From: an uncultured Chloroflexota bacterium
Lineage (GTDB): Bacteria; Chloroflexota; Anaerolineae; Caldilineales; Caldilineaceae
Direction of reading: 5' to 3'
DNA: 64,000 bases
Assembly (NCBI GenBank): GCA_903879975.1
Contig: CAIRNL010000705.1
Coordinates: forward strand, 1-64,000
Shown here: positions 16,013-25,717 of the stretch, in pieces
Position numbering within the stretch: the first letter of the stretch is position 1
Layout: each line of letters begins with the position of its first letter
Position numbers and translations under genes: made by a program
Notes under the pieces: generated by a model
What the model saw: only the letters and a program-made list of their open reading frames with translations
The model's database searches: none
What the model was told of the DNA's origin: nothing

Positions 16013-17278
16013 TTACTCAATGTGTTGAATGATCTGCGTGCCAATCCAGGCACCTGCAGCCAGGCAGATGGCAAATACCCAGCCGTTTAGCGCCAGAGAA
16101 GGAATCGCCGAGAAGAACGCACCGATTGTGCAGCCCATGGCCAACGCAGCGCCGACGCCCATGAGGATGCCGCCGCCCGCCGCCTGTGCATAGCGTCGCT
16201 GCTCGCGTGGACGGCGAATCTTGAACTCGCCAGCAAAGAGGGCCGCAACAAAGGAACCCATCACCATGCCCCATACCATGAAGAACATGTGATGCAAGAA
16301 GCCACTTTCGCTGACATCAAGCGTACAGCCCGGCAGACTGTCGGCACCTAACAACTCGCCAGGGCCGATCCCAAGCGTAGCACTCAAACCGAGCATCCAG
16401 CGCGAAAGTTCGCCGGTGAAACCCCAAGGATGAGCGGCAAAGAAGAGCATGACATTGAGCGCCCCCAGGACAACCCCACCGGTCACCGCAGGCCAGCCGT
16501 GGACAAAGATCTGGCGCAGATTGTTGCCAATTCGTACCCGAAACTCTGCATCGCCGTGGCCGACAAAGGGCGTTTCTGGGATGACAACACCGCTGCGACT
16601 TTCCCACCAAACAACTAGCAGATAAACGCCCAGCAGCGCCAGCAATGTCAATGCAATGGCACTGCCGTGACCTAAATGCGCAGGCAACCAGATGCGCCAG
16701 CCCTCCGCAATAGAGACGTTCCACCACCAGTTCCACGTGTAGGAAGCCGCCAACAGCCCGACCAGAATGCCACCGAAGCTCACCCACGACGTGAGATAGC
16801 CCTCCCCCATACGGTAGACACTGCCCGAAACGCAGCCGCCAGCAATCACCATGCCAATACCGAAAAGTAGACCGCCAACGACAAGATGCAGGCCGATGGG
16901 CAGTACATTGGCTTCAGGCGGGAGAAAACCAAGCGCCGGGTTGGGCACCTGCTTGCTCATGACCAGCCCGAAGCCAAGTGTGGCTACGGCCAGCCCAGCC
17001 AAGACACCCTTCAGCGTACGCCCATGCTGGAGCAGGAATACATCGCGAAAGGCGGAAGCAAAACACATCCGGCTGCGCTGAAGTACGAAACCAAACGCCA
17101 AACCAAACAGCCAAAACAGCCCCATCTCGCTCGCCAGACTCGTTGCCATCATCCACAAGCCCAGCGCTGCTAGGCTTGCCAACATCCCTAAGCGAATGTT
17201 GGGTGCTAGACGCAACCATGCATTCTGTCCCCCCGCTCTATCTGTCAACGACTGTTTCTGGGTCGATTGTTGATTCAT
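16013..17278 (-). CDS. YeeE/YedE-type thiosulfate transporter
   Basis: This 421-residue membrane protein has two repeats of the sulfur-transport domain. The conserved Cys motifs of TsuA-like proteins are visible: RMCFASAFRD, IAGGCVSGSVYRMGEG, LPGCTLDVSE and MGCTIGAFFSAI. TsuA proteins take up thiosulfate by relaying it along these Cys residues. The start at 17278 has GAAAGGA upstream, while a longer reading to 17431 overlaps the previous gene and lacks conservation. The neighbours are two rhodaneses and TusA, which supports thiosulfate uptake followed by sulfur transfer. Confidence 0.92.
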   Translation of the reverse strand: MNQQSTQKQSLTDRAGGQNAWLRLAPNIRLGMLASLAALGLWMMATSLASEMGLFWLFGLAFGFVLQRSRMCFASAFRDVFLLQHGRTLKGVLAGLAVATLGFGLVMSKQVPNPALGFLPPEANVLPIGLHLVVGGLLFGIGMVIAGGCVSGSVYRMGEGYLTSWVSFGGILVGLLAASYTWNWWWNVSIAEGWRIWLPAHLGHGSAIALTLLALLGVYLLVVWWESRSGVVIPETPFVGHGDAEFRVRIGNNLRQIFVHGWPAVTGGVVLGALNVMLFFAAHPWGFTGELSRWMLGLSATLGIGPGELLGADSLPGCTLDVSESGFLHHMFFMVWGMVMGSFVAALFAGEFKIRRPREQRRYAQAAGGGILMGVGAALAMGCTIGAFFSAIPSLALNGWVFAICLAAGAWIGTQIIQHIE

Positions 17279-17312
17279 TGTACGAATTTCCTTTCTCCCG
17301 ATTTCCGGCTCC

Positions 17313-18173
17313 TCAATATTCAATGGGCAGCTGTGAAATGGACTGCCATTCCAGCCATGAGCCGTCGTAGTTGCGTACCCGTGGATAGCCAAGATGGCGC
17401 AGCGACCAGTAAGTGTGCGCCGCGCGCACACCCGAACGGCAGTAGGTTACGATCTCCTTGCCGGGCGTAATGCCAGCCTGTTGCAAGTCCGCCAACAATT
17501 CAGTATCAGGCCGCAGTGCCTCCCAGTGACCGCTAGGAACTGCATTCAGCCAATCCCAATGCACAGCGCCGGGAATATGCCCCTCTGCAAACTCTTTGGC
17601 GCTCCTTACATCGACAATCACCACCTCTGGGTCACTCAGATGCGTGTGCAGCCACGTCCAATTGGCAATCGTGCTGTCGTCCGATTGGATGACAGGGGTG
17701 CCAGACGATCCATCACGCAGCGCTTCGACCGTTTCGAGCGAGATCGGCCGGCCTTCCGCTTGCCACTGATCCCATCCTCCCGTCAACAGTGTTGCCCTAG
17801 AAATGCCGTAACGCACCAATGACCACAGCACACGTGTGGCCGCCAGACCCCAGTTGTCGTCATATGCGACAATTGCAGCACCGTGCCGAATGCCAAGCCG
17901 CCCCAGTTGATGCGCGAAGGCCGCTGGGGGCAGCAGCATTCCGGGTACACCGGCCACTGTACTGCTCAGCATCTGCAGATCGACATGCACCGCCCCCGGA
18001 AGGTGGCCTTCGGCGAAGTGCGCTCCATCCCGTACATCCAACAAGCAAAGTGCCGGATGCCTCAAATGCTCGGATAACCAGTCGGTTGTGATGACCAGGC
18101 CAGGAAGTTGCAATTTGCTGCTCGCACCAGACTCAGCCGTAGTTTCTTTCACCTCATATTCGACAGCCGTCAT
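17313..18173 (-). CDS. Cytoplasmic sulfurtransferase (tandem rhodanese)
   Basis: The 286-residue protein has two rhodanese domains. The active-site loop CRSGVRA sits in TYCRSGVRAAHTYW and is followed by RVRNYDGSWLEW. There is no signal peptide, so it should act in the cytoplasm, converting imported thiosulfate into a protein persulfide for TusA. It is the first gene of the minus-strand sulfur operon. Its start codon lies only 28 nt after the T-run of the second of two tandem terminators, so expression must depend on read-through from the upstream leader. Confidence 0.92.
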   Translation of the reverse strand: MTAVEYEVKETTAESGASSKLQLPGLVITTDWLSEHLRHPALCLLDVRDGAHFAEGHLPGAVHVDLQMLSSTVAGVPGMLLPPAAFAHQLGRLGIRHGAAIVAYDDNWGLAATRVLWSLVRYGISRATLLTGGWDQWQAEGRPISLETVEALRDGSSGTPVIQSDDSTIANWTWLHTHLSDPEVVIVDVRSAKEFAEGHIPGAVHWDWLNAVPSGHWEALRPDTELLADLQQAGITPGKEIVTYCRSGVRAAHTYWSLRHLGYPRVRNYDGSWLEWQSISQLPIEY

Positions 18174-18200
18174 GTGATCGTCCTTGTCTGTTCATGATGA

Positions 18201-18232
18201 AAATAAAAAGCGTCGCCGGACTCCGGCGACGC
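18201..18232 (-). terminator. Second tandem intrinsic terminator in the sulfur operon leader
   Basis: GCGTCGCCGG (18210-18219) pairs with CCGGCGACGC (18223-18232), 10 bp with a 3-nt loop. Read on the minus strand the hairpin is followed by TTTTTATTT. It is the last barrier before the sulfurtransferase start at 18173. Confidence 0.85.
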
Positions 18233-18263
18233 AAAAAAAAAGCGCTCAGGGTTGCTGAGCGCT
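18233..18263 (-). terminator. First tandem intrinsic terminator in the sulfur operon leader
   Basis: AGCGCTCAG (18241-18249) pairs with CTGAGCGCT (18255-18263) across a 5-nt loop. On the minus strand the hairpin is followed at once by a run of eight to nine T. An upstream CTGAG (18276-18272) could pair with the CTCAG of the 5' arm and so compete with this hairpin. Confidence 0.88.
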
Positions 18264-18510
18264 TCTACAATCTCAGACGACCCTCACCAGACTTGACCGA
18301 CGCAGAGGTCTGTGAGGCTCGCATACCTTCAGGCTATGGCATCCCATGCTCTGTCAGGAGTGCAGGCTCACGCCTCCGCTCTCGACAGGTACAACAGGAC
18401 TGATGTTGAAAAAATACGGTAGTCTCGGCCAATCGAACGACTATCATCAAAAGCTCGCCGCGTACTAAGCTGTAACGTAGGTCATTACTGCTTGCCATTC
18501 CAGCAACTAA
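18264..18510 (-). promoter_or_regulatory. Structured leader RNA (candidate riboswitch/attenuator) of the sulfur operon
   Basis: The predicted minus-strand transcript starts near 18510 and runs about 240 nt before the first terminator. Its 3' half folds into several helices: CTGTC/GACAG (18388-18384 with 18355-18351) enclosing GGAG/CTCC and AGGC-GUGA-GCCU (a GNRA-type tetraloop); CATA-CC with GG-TATG; and CCTCACAGAC with GTCT-G-GTGAGG (18317-18308 with 18292-18282). It contains no obvious small ORF with a ribosome binding site and does not match any riboswitch class I can recall by eye (SAM, TPP, cobalamin, glycine, T-box). Confidence 0.55.
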
Positions 18511-18516
18511 GATGCG

Positions 18517-18545
18517 AGTTTACACAAGCATTTGTTTGCTGTCAA
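18517..18545 (-). promoter_or_regulatory. Promoter of the sulfur operon leader
   Basis: On the minus strand a perfect TTGACA (18545-18540) is followed after 17 bp by TAAACT (18522-18517). The predicted start is near 18510. It lies about 340 bp upstream of the first sulfur gene, on the far side of the leader and two terminators. Confidence 0.75.
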
Positions 18546-18551
18546 ATCAAG

Positions 18552-20445
<1,894 letters not shown>

Positions 20446-20500
20446 CTGCAAGCATTCGACGCATCGGGGGAAAAGGGGTTTTGCGCTCCTGGTCGTGTGG

Positions 20501-20529
20501 TTGTCGATCCGAATGTTTTATGACATAAT
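20501..20529 (+). promoter_or_regulatory. Promoter of the yebC-like gene
   Basis: TTGTCG (20501-20506) and CATAAT (20524-20529) are 17 bp apart. The predicted start near 20536 is 56 nt before the start codon. Confidence 0.55.
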
Positions 20530-20591
20530 TTGATGTGAGACAAGTGTACGCAGACAAACAAGCTGTCAGTTGTATACGGGAGTACAGAGCG

Positions 20592-21359
20592 ATGTCCGGT
20601 CATTCAAAGTGGTCCACGATCAAGCGCAAGAAGGGTGCAGCCGATGCTGCGCGTGGCAAAATTTTCACGCGACTGGCTCGCGAAATACAGATCGCCGCAC
20701 GGAACGGCGCCGATGCGAATTCCAATTTCACCCTGCGCCTGGCCATTGAGCGGGCTCGTGCCGAGAATATGCCCAAGGACAATATTGAACGGGCGATTCG
20801 CCGTGGGGCTGGGCTCGAAAAAGATGGCGTCGAAATCGAGACGATTGTCTATGAAGGCTATGGGCCGCACGGTATCGCAATGCTGGTGGAATGCCTGACC
20901 GACAACCGCAATCGGACGATCTCTGAGGTGCGCCGTGCCTTTACCAAGGCGAACGGCGCGCTGGGTGAACCGGGTTCTGTTGCGTGGCAGTTTACAGAAA
21001 AAGGATATTTCGCTTTCAATCGCACCGACGACGACGGCGAGGCGTTGAATATCGAGCCGGATGCCGTTTTCATGGCCGCACTGGAGGCGGGCGCCGAGGA
21101 TGTAGAGGTCGGCGACGATGTCGTCGAAGTCTACACGGAACGAACGAGCTTTGCACAGGTCAGCCAGGCGCTGGAAGAACTGGGGCTGGAGCCAAGCCAG
21201 GCGGAGCTTGTCATGAAGCCAAACACAACGCTCGAACTGGGCGCTGAAGAAGCCGGGGCCGTGCTGAATCTGATCGATGCCCTGGAAGAATTGGACGATG
21301 TGAACAAGGTCTGGCACAACCTCGAACTGACCGAGGAGGTCGTCGCCCAATTTGCGTAG
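20592..21359 (+). CDS. yebC: YebC/PmpR (TACO1) family protein
   Basis: The 255-residue protein starts MSGHSKWSTIKRKKGAADAARGKIF, the family hallmark, and continues with the three-domain layout (NMPKDNIERAIRRGAG, ECLTDNRNRTISEVRRAFTKANG, acidic C-terminus). Family members were described as transcription regulators and, more recently, as factors that relieve ribosome stalling at proline-rich stretches, a job related to that of EF-P, which is encoded 2.3 kb downstream. The ATG at 20592 gives the conserved N-terminus and has GGGAG upstream. It is followed by ruvC, ruvA and efp, a common grouping. Confidence 0.93.
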   Translation: MSGHSKWSTIKRKKGAADAARGKIFTRLAREIQIAARNGADANSNFTLRLAIERARAENMPKDNIERAIRRGAGLEKDGVEIETIVYEGYGPHGIAMLVECLTDNRNRTISEVRRAFTKANGALGEPGSVAWQFTEKGYFAFNRTDDDGEALNIEPDAVFMAALEAGAEDVEVGDDVVEVYTERTSFAQVSQALEELGLEPSQAELVMKPNTTLELGAEEAGAVLNLIDALEELDDVNKVWHNLELTEEVVAQFA

Positions 21360-21437
21360 GTTCCATTCGATCGGATGGCAGCGTGACCCGATACGGTCGC
21401 CTTTCTCTTTTGGCCCCCGCAGTACGAAAGGGACAAA

Positions 21438-21944
21438 GTGGCCGTAGCGATCACCCGCGCCGTGCTTGGCATTGACCCCGGCACAGCTATCACCGGATAC
21501 GGCGTTGTCGGCGAAACGCCGGCTGGCGACTTCGTGCTGCTGGCCTGTGGTGTCATCCGTACGCAGGCCGGTGAACCCATGGACCTACGCCTGTTGGAGT
21601 TGTTTCGCGATATGCAGGCGATTATTGCCGAGTTCAAGCCCGACGAGGTGGCAGTGGAAAAGCTCTTCTTCGGTCGCAATGTGACCACGGCAATTTCGGT
21701 CGGCCAAGCACGCGGCGCCATCTTGCTGTCGGCAGCGTTGGCGGGTGTCCCGGTCGTCGAATACACACCAGCAGAGGTCAAACAGGCCGTTGCTGGCTAT
21801 GGCAACGCGGAAAAGCAGCAGGTTCAGACAATGGTCAGACAACTTCTCCGGCTGGAGCAAGCCCCAACGCCCGACGATGCTGCCGATGGTGTCGCCATTG
21901 CCCTGTGCCACTTGCAGACTGCCTATTACGCTCGTTTTGTGTGA
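21438..21944 (+). CDS. ruvC: Holliday junction resolvase RuvC
   Basis: RuvC cuts Holliday junctions during recombination repair. The 168-residue protein has the RNase H-like core with GIDPGTAITGYGVV (first catalytic Asp), VAVEKLFFGRN (catalytic Glu) and the paired Asp in APTPDDAADGVAIALCH. It starts with GTG at 21438. ruvA follows 0.9 kb downstream, with a response regulator gene placed between them. ruvB is not in this window. Confidence 0.95.
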   Translation: MAVAITRAVLGIDPGTAITGYGVVGETPAGDFVLLACGVIRTQAGEPMDLRLLELFRDMQAIIAEFKPDEVAVEKLFFGRNVTTAISVGQARGAILLSAALAGVPVVEYTPAEVKQAVAGYGNAEKQQVQTMVRQLLRLEQAPTPDDAADGVAIALCHLQTAYYARFV

Positions 21945-22046
21945 TAGGCCCTTAAAAGGGCAGTTCGATCACAAATTCTCTATGCTGTGCGCTGGATACA
22001 CTGACGCACAACGGCTATCCTACTCAGGCAGGTGAAATCGACAGGT

Positions 22047-22796
22047 ATGACACGCTCCAATTTTCTGCAGACTGTCCTGCCGGCAAACGATATCACTGTA
22101 CTGGTCGTCGATGATGAAGAATCCCTGCGCAATCTTCTCCAAATTTCCTTGCTGCGCCAGGGCTACCAGGTTCTGGTGGCCCGCAATGGGCGTGAAGCGC
22201 TTGAGGTCGCAGCAACGAAGAAAATTGATTTGATGTTGCTGGATATCATGATGCCAGAAATGGATGGCTTTGCGACCTGTATGGAAATGCGCAAGCGAAG
22301 TGACGTGCCTATTGTCATGTTGACCGCGTTGAATCGGCCTGAAGATATCGTCCATGGCTTCAACTTGGGGGCAGACGACTACATCACCAAGCCTTTTACC
22401 TTTCGCGAGGTGGAGGTTCGCCTGCAGGCGATCTTGCGGCGTGTGTACTGGAGCCAGGTGCGTACGGAATCGTCGGTGCTGACCGCCAACGAAGTTGTTC
22501 TCGACGACGACGCACATCAGGTGCTGGTCCGTGGCGAGGCGGTTCATCTGACTCCTATCGAATATCAATTGTTGCACTACATGATGTCCGTGCCGGATCG
22601 CCCGATCAGCAAGGATGCACTCTTTCAACATGTTTGGGGCTACGATATGGCGGGCGGCACCAACCTGGTGGAAGTTGCCATGCGTCGCCTGCGTGAAAAA
22701 ATTGAAGAAGATCCCTCCCAGCCTGTATACTTGTTGACAGTCCGCGGCGCAGGGTACAAGTTCAACTCGGAGGGGAATTCCTCTCCGATGGTATGA
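22047..22796 (+). CDS. OmpR/PhoB-type response regulator
   Basis: The 249-residue protein has a receiver domain (VLVVDDEESLRNLL; phospho-acceptor Asp in LMLLDIMMPEMDG; switch Thr in MLTALN; Lys in ITKPF) and a C-terminal winged helix (LTPIEYQLLHYMMSVPDRPISKDALFQHVWG ... VYLLTVRGAGYKF). It is a DNA-binding transcription regulator activated by phosphorylation. No histidine kinase gene is nearby, so it is an orphan in this window. It is inserted between ruvC and ruvA, which hints at a link to DNA repair control, but only by position. GTG at 22032 is an alternative start adding five residues. Confidence 0.93.
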   Translation: MTRSNFLQTVLPANDITVLVVDDEESLRNLLQISLLRQGYQVLVARNGREALEVAATKKIDLMLLDIMMPEMDGFATCMEMRKRSDVPIVMLTALNRPEDIVHGFNLGADDYITKPFTFREVEVRLQAILRRVYWSQVRTESSVLTANEVVLDDDAHQVLVRGEAVHLTPIEYQLLHYMMSVPDRPISKDALFQHVWGYDMAGGTNLVEVAMRRLREKIEEDPSQPVYLLTVRGAGYKFNSEGNSSPMV

Positions 22797-22847
22797 AAAC
22801 TGGCACATGCCTACCCACACATTGCCGGCGGCCAAGGAACGGAAACG

Positions 22848-23438
22848 ATGCTGCGCATTGTGCGAGGAAAGGTGGCTCTGCGGCTCAAAGACGCCCTGGT
22901 AGTGGATACAGGCGGGACATCGGGCGGCATAGGCTTCAAAATTGCAGTGCCGGAACCGACAGTAGCCCGTTTTCAGGAGGGTGCTGCTGTTTTCTTACAC
23001 ACATATCTCCAGGTGCGCGAAGACGCTCTCTCGCTATTCGGTTTTGAAACGGAAGAAGAACTTGCCGTCTTTGAACTGCTGCTGACGGTGAGCGGCGTCG
23101 GCCCGAAGGTAGCGCTGGCTACGCTGAGTACGCTGATCCCCGACGCCTTGCGGCTGGCTATTGTCAACAATGAGCCAGCCATGATTGCCCGGGTTCCTGG
23201 AGTGGGCAAGCGCACCGCTGAGAAGATTGTGGTGGAGTTAAAGGATAAGATCAAGGCCCCTGAATCAGGGATCGAGGCGCTTGCCAATATGAGTGTGGCA
23301 GATGCCGAGGTGATCGACGCGCTGATTGCCCTCGGATACAGCGTCGTCGAGTCGCAGCGCGCCGTGCAGGCATTGCCCAAAGATGTCACACAGGTTGAGG
23401 AGCGTCTGCGGATCGTATTGCGTAATTTCAGCGCATGA
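22848..23438 (+). CDS. ruvA: Holliday junction helicase subunit RuvA
   Basis: RuvA binds four-way junctions and loads the RuvB motor. The 196-residue protein has the N-terminal OB fold (MLRIVRGKVALRLKDALVVDTGG), two helix-hairpin-helix motifs (VSGVGPKVALATLS and VPGVGKRTAEKIVVELKDK), an acidic linker and the C-terminal RuvB-binding domain (DAEVIDALIALGYSVVESQRAVQAL). The length is standard. It follows the response regulator by 51 bp. Confidence 0.96.
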   Translation: MLRIVRGKVALRLKDALVVDTGGTSGGIGFKIAVPEPTVARFQEGAAVFLHTYLQVREDALSLFGFETEEELAVFELLLTVSGVGPKVALATLSTLIPDALRLAIVNNEPAMIARVPGVGKRTAEKIVVELKDKIKAPESGIEALANMSVADAEVIDALIALGYSVVESQRAVQALPKDVTQVEERLRIVLRNFSA

Positions 23439-23482
23439 CCCCCCCTGCCAGCCAAATTCATTGCCGACCAGCCCTGAAATCT

Positions 23483-23511
23483 TTGACAGCCTCTAGAGCC
23501 ATCCCTATAAT
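23483..23511 (+). promoter_or_regulatory. Full-consensus sigma-70 promoter of efp
   Basis: TTGACA (23483-23488) and TATAAT (23506-23511) are separated by exactly 17 bp, a perfect match to the bacterial consensus. The predicted start near 23518 leaves a 95-nt leader before efp. Confidence 0.85.
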
Positions 23512-23612
23512 TCGACAGCTTATGCTGCAGTCAGCATCTTGCCGATGGATTGCTGATCGATGTCGGCATGTCTGTCGATTGGATCCAATGAACGGGTAAC
23601 AAGGGAAATCTT

Positions 23613-24176
23613 ATGGCCGAAGTACAGACCCTGCGCAAGGGCAATATTTATGAAGAGGATGGGCAACTCTGGCGCGTCCTCGAATATCAACACATCAAGG
23701 TGGCACGCGGCGGTGCGACAATCCGGCTCAAACTGCGTAACGTACGTACCGAGTCGACGGTCGAGAAGACTTACAGCAATGGAACCCGTGTCAATGACGT
23801 CGAACTGGACAAAGCGAACGTTCAATATCTTTACAATGACGGCCAGTTCTATCACTTCATGAATATCGAGACCTTTGAGCAGTTGGCCCTGGGCCCCGAT
23901 GTCATGGAAGATGTGAGGGATTTCCTGCTCGAGAACGAAATTATTAGTCTGGAAAGCTATGAGGGCGAACCGCTCTCGCTGAAATTGCCGACTGCTGTTG
24001 ACTTGAGAGTCGTCTGGGCCGAAGCCGCCATTGCCGGCGACACCGCCAACTCGCCAACAAAGCAGGTGGAACTGGAGACTGGGTTGCGCACCCAGGTGCC
24101 CATGTTTGTCCAGGAAGGTGACGTCATTCGGGTCGATACCCGGGATGGAAGCTACGTGACGCGGGTGAAACAGTAA
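23613..24176 (+). CDS. efp: Translation elongation factor P
   Basis: EF-P helps the ribosome make peptide bonds at polyproline runs. The 187-residue protein has the KOW-like first domain and two OB domains (VEKTYSNGTRVNDVELDKANVQYLYNDGQFYHFMN; TGLRTQVPMFVQEGDVIRVDTRDGSYV). The tip loop that normally reads PGKG has V-A-R-G here, within KVARGGAT, so the modified Lys34 position is an Arg. Arg at this place is the rhamnosylated residue in EarP-type organisms. It has its own perfect-consensus promoter. Confidence 0.95.
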   Translation: MAEVQTLRKGNIYEEDGQLWRVLEYQHIKVARGGATIRLKLRNVRTESTVEKTYSNGTRVNDVELDKANVQYLYNDGQFYHFMNIETFEQLALGPDVMEDVRDFLLENEIISLESYEGEPLSLKLPTAVDLRVVWAEAAIAGDTANSPTKQVELETGLRTQVPMFVQEGDVIRVDTRDGSYVTRVKQ

Positions 24177-24224
24177 CGCCTGCCATCCGCAGACCCGACT
24201 GCTGTGCGCCAGAACGACCCGTAT

Positions 24225-24253
24225 TTGCCCGAAACAGGTGGTCTGGCTATACT
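24225..24253 (+). promoter_or_regulatory. Promoter of tRNA-Thr
   Basis: TTGCCC (24225-24230) and TATACT (24248-24253) are 17 bp apart. The predicted start near 24260 is about 12 nt before the mature tRNA 5' end. Confidence 0.6.
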
Positions 24254-24270
24254 GTAGAGACATTTTCGGT

Positions 24271-24345
<75 letters not shown>

Positions 24346-24350
24346 ACAGT

Positions 24351-24377
24351 CGCCTTCCCATGCGGGGAGGCGATTTT
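24351..24377 (+). terminator. Intrinsic terminator of tRNA-Thr
   Basis: CGCCTTCCC (24351-24359) pairs with GGGGAGGCG (24364-24372), 9 bp with a 4-nt loop, followed by ATTTTG. It starts 7 nt after the tRNA. Confidence 0.8.
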
Positions 24378-24445
24378 GCTTCGGAACCAACAGCGGCCGA
24401 ACGACGTTATTCGGGGCGTGCTTGGCGGTGCAAGCGCACTGGGAA

Positions 24446-24474
24446 TTGACAAAGGTTGTGCGGCAGGCTAGACT
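24446..24474 (+). promoter_or_regulatory. Promoter of the RodZ-like gene
   Basis: A perfect TTGACA (24446-24451) is followed after 17 bp by TAGACT (24469-24474). The predicted start near 24481 is about 62 nt before the start codon. Confidence 0.7.
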
Positions 24475-24542
24475 TCGCACTGCAGAAAGCTACTATCTGC
24501 GGCGATCTGCGGAGCGCTTGACCGCCTGGAGTGGAGGCAGAG

Positions 24543-25664
24543 ATGTCCAGTCACTCGAACGTCAAGACGATGGACTATGCAGTGGACATGCTGACATATA
24601 ATTCAAGAAAACCCACTGGCGCAGAATCATCGATGAAAACAGAACGCGGTCTATCCGCGCGCCTCAATGGTGCAATGGCTGCCCCCAGTATTGGCCCGCT
24701 TCTACGCGAGCGACGCGAGGCGATGGGCGTGACGCTAGCCGAGGCGGAAGTTGCAACCCGGATTCGCCAAAAGTACCTCTCTGCACTGGAGTCGGATGAA
24801 TGGGACCTCGTGCCCGGTGAAGTTGTCGGCCGTGGTTTCTTACGCAACTATGCAACCTATCTGGGGCTTGAACCCACCGAAATGATCGAGCGCCGACGCG
24901 CAACCGCCGATGAATCCCTCGCCGCTGCGTTGGCCGATACCAGTGCCGGATCTGCATTGCCGCCGGATCGCTCCATCGACTATCGTCCAAAAGATGTCGC
25001 CTTGCGCGATGAGACGGAAGAACTGGAAGCACCACGCCGGATTAATCTCGTTCCTCTGGCCGTGCTGTTGGCCGTTGTCGGTGTTACTGCGTTGGTCTGG
25101 TGGTCGGTGACACAATTCGGCGATCAGGTTACGGACGGCCTCCGCGCAGTGCAGGAGCAGATTATCGCCTGGCAGCAGCCTGTGCCGACCCGTGAGCCGG
25201 CTGCCACAGCGGCGACCAATTCACTGCCTGAGAATCTTGTGGCGCCAACCATGGCGGCGAATACACCAGAAAGTGTGGCGGTGCCTGAGGTAGAGGCACC
25301 GCCTGCCGAGCCGGCAACTGTCGCACTACAGCCCACTGCCGCGCCTATGGCAACTGGCGAGTCCACCCCGGTCGCAACCGGCATCACCATTCTGGGATTG
25401 TTGCCGACTCCGACGCCTCAGCCAGAGATTCCGACACCGATTCCAGCGCCGCCAACCGCTGCGACGGCCAACACAGCCGCCAACTTGCGTGCCGCGCCCA
25501 ATTTAGAAGCCGCAGTCGTCGGCGGCGCCGCTGAAGGGGAAATATTGACGATTACCGGCCAATCTCCTGATGGAGCCTGGTATCAACTACAAAGCGGGGC
25601 GTGGATTTTTGCACAATTGGTGGGCAATCCGCCAACCAATCTGCCGGTCGTGCCCGTCCCGTAA
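24543..25664 (+). CDS. RodZ-like membrane protein with HTH and SH3-type domains
   Basis: The 373-residue protein has a cytoplasmic Xre-type helix-turn-helix (IGPLLRERREAMGVTLAEAEVATRIRQKYLSALESDEWDLVPGEVVGRGFLRNYATYLGL), typical of RodZ. One membrane helix (NLVPLAVLLAVVGVTALVWWSV) follows, then a ~110-residue Pro/Thr/Ala-rich linker and a C-terminal SH3-type domain (TANLRAAPNLEAAVVGGAAEGEILTITGQSPDGAWYQL). RodZ links MreB to the envelope; the bacterial SH3 domain suggests wall binding. The start at 24543 follows GGAGG by 6 bp. It is monocistronic with its own promoter. Confidence 0.85.
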   Translation: MSSHSNVKTMDYAVDMLTYNSRKPTGAESSMKTERGLSARLNGAMAAPSIGPLLRERREAMGVTLAEAEVATRIRQKYLSALESDEWDLVPGEVVGRGFLRNYATYLGLEPTEMIERRRATADESLAAALADTSAGSALPPDRSIDYRPKDVALRDETEELEAPRRINLVPLAVLLAVVGVTALVWWSVTQFGDQVTDGLRAVQEQIIAWQQPVPTREPAATAATNSLPENLVAPTMAANTPESVAVPEVEAPPAEPATVALQPTAAPMATGESTPVATGITILGLLPTPTPQPEIPTPIPAPPTAATANTAANLRAAPNLEAAVVGGAAEGEILTITGQSPDGAWYQLQSGAWIFAQLVGNPPTNLPVVPVP

Positions 25665-25717
25665 GACTCGTACCGTATACATCCGATGCACATACGGCAG
25701 ACAAAGGCGTGCAGCGG

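Noticed and set aside
18201..18263. CRISPR-like or IS-end interpretation of the paired inverted repeats
   Set aside because: The two hairpins differ in sequence, each has a T-tail on the minus strand, and no spacer array or transposase is present.
18264..18420. Match to a known riboswitch (SAM-I, TPP, cobalamin) or 6S RNA
   Set aside because: The conserved cores of those classes were not found by eye; only short chance matches (CTGAGA, GCAACC) occur.
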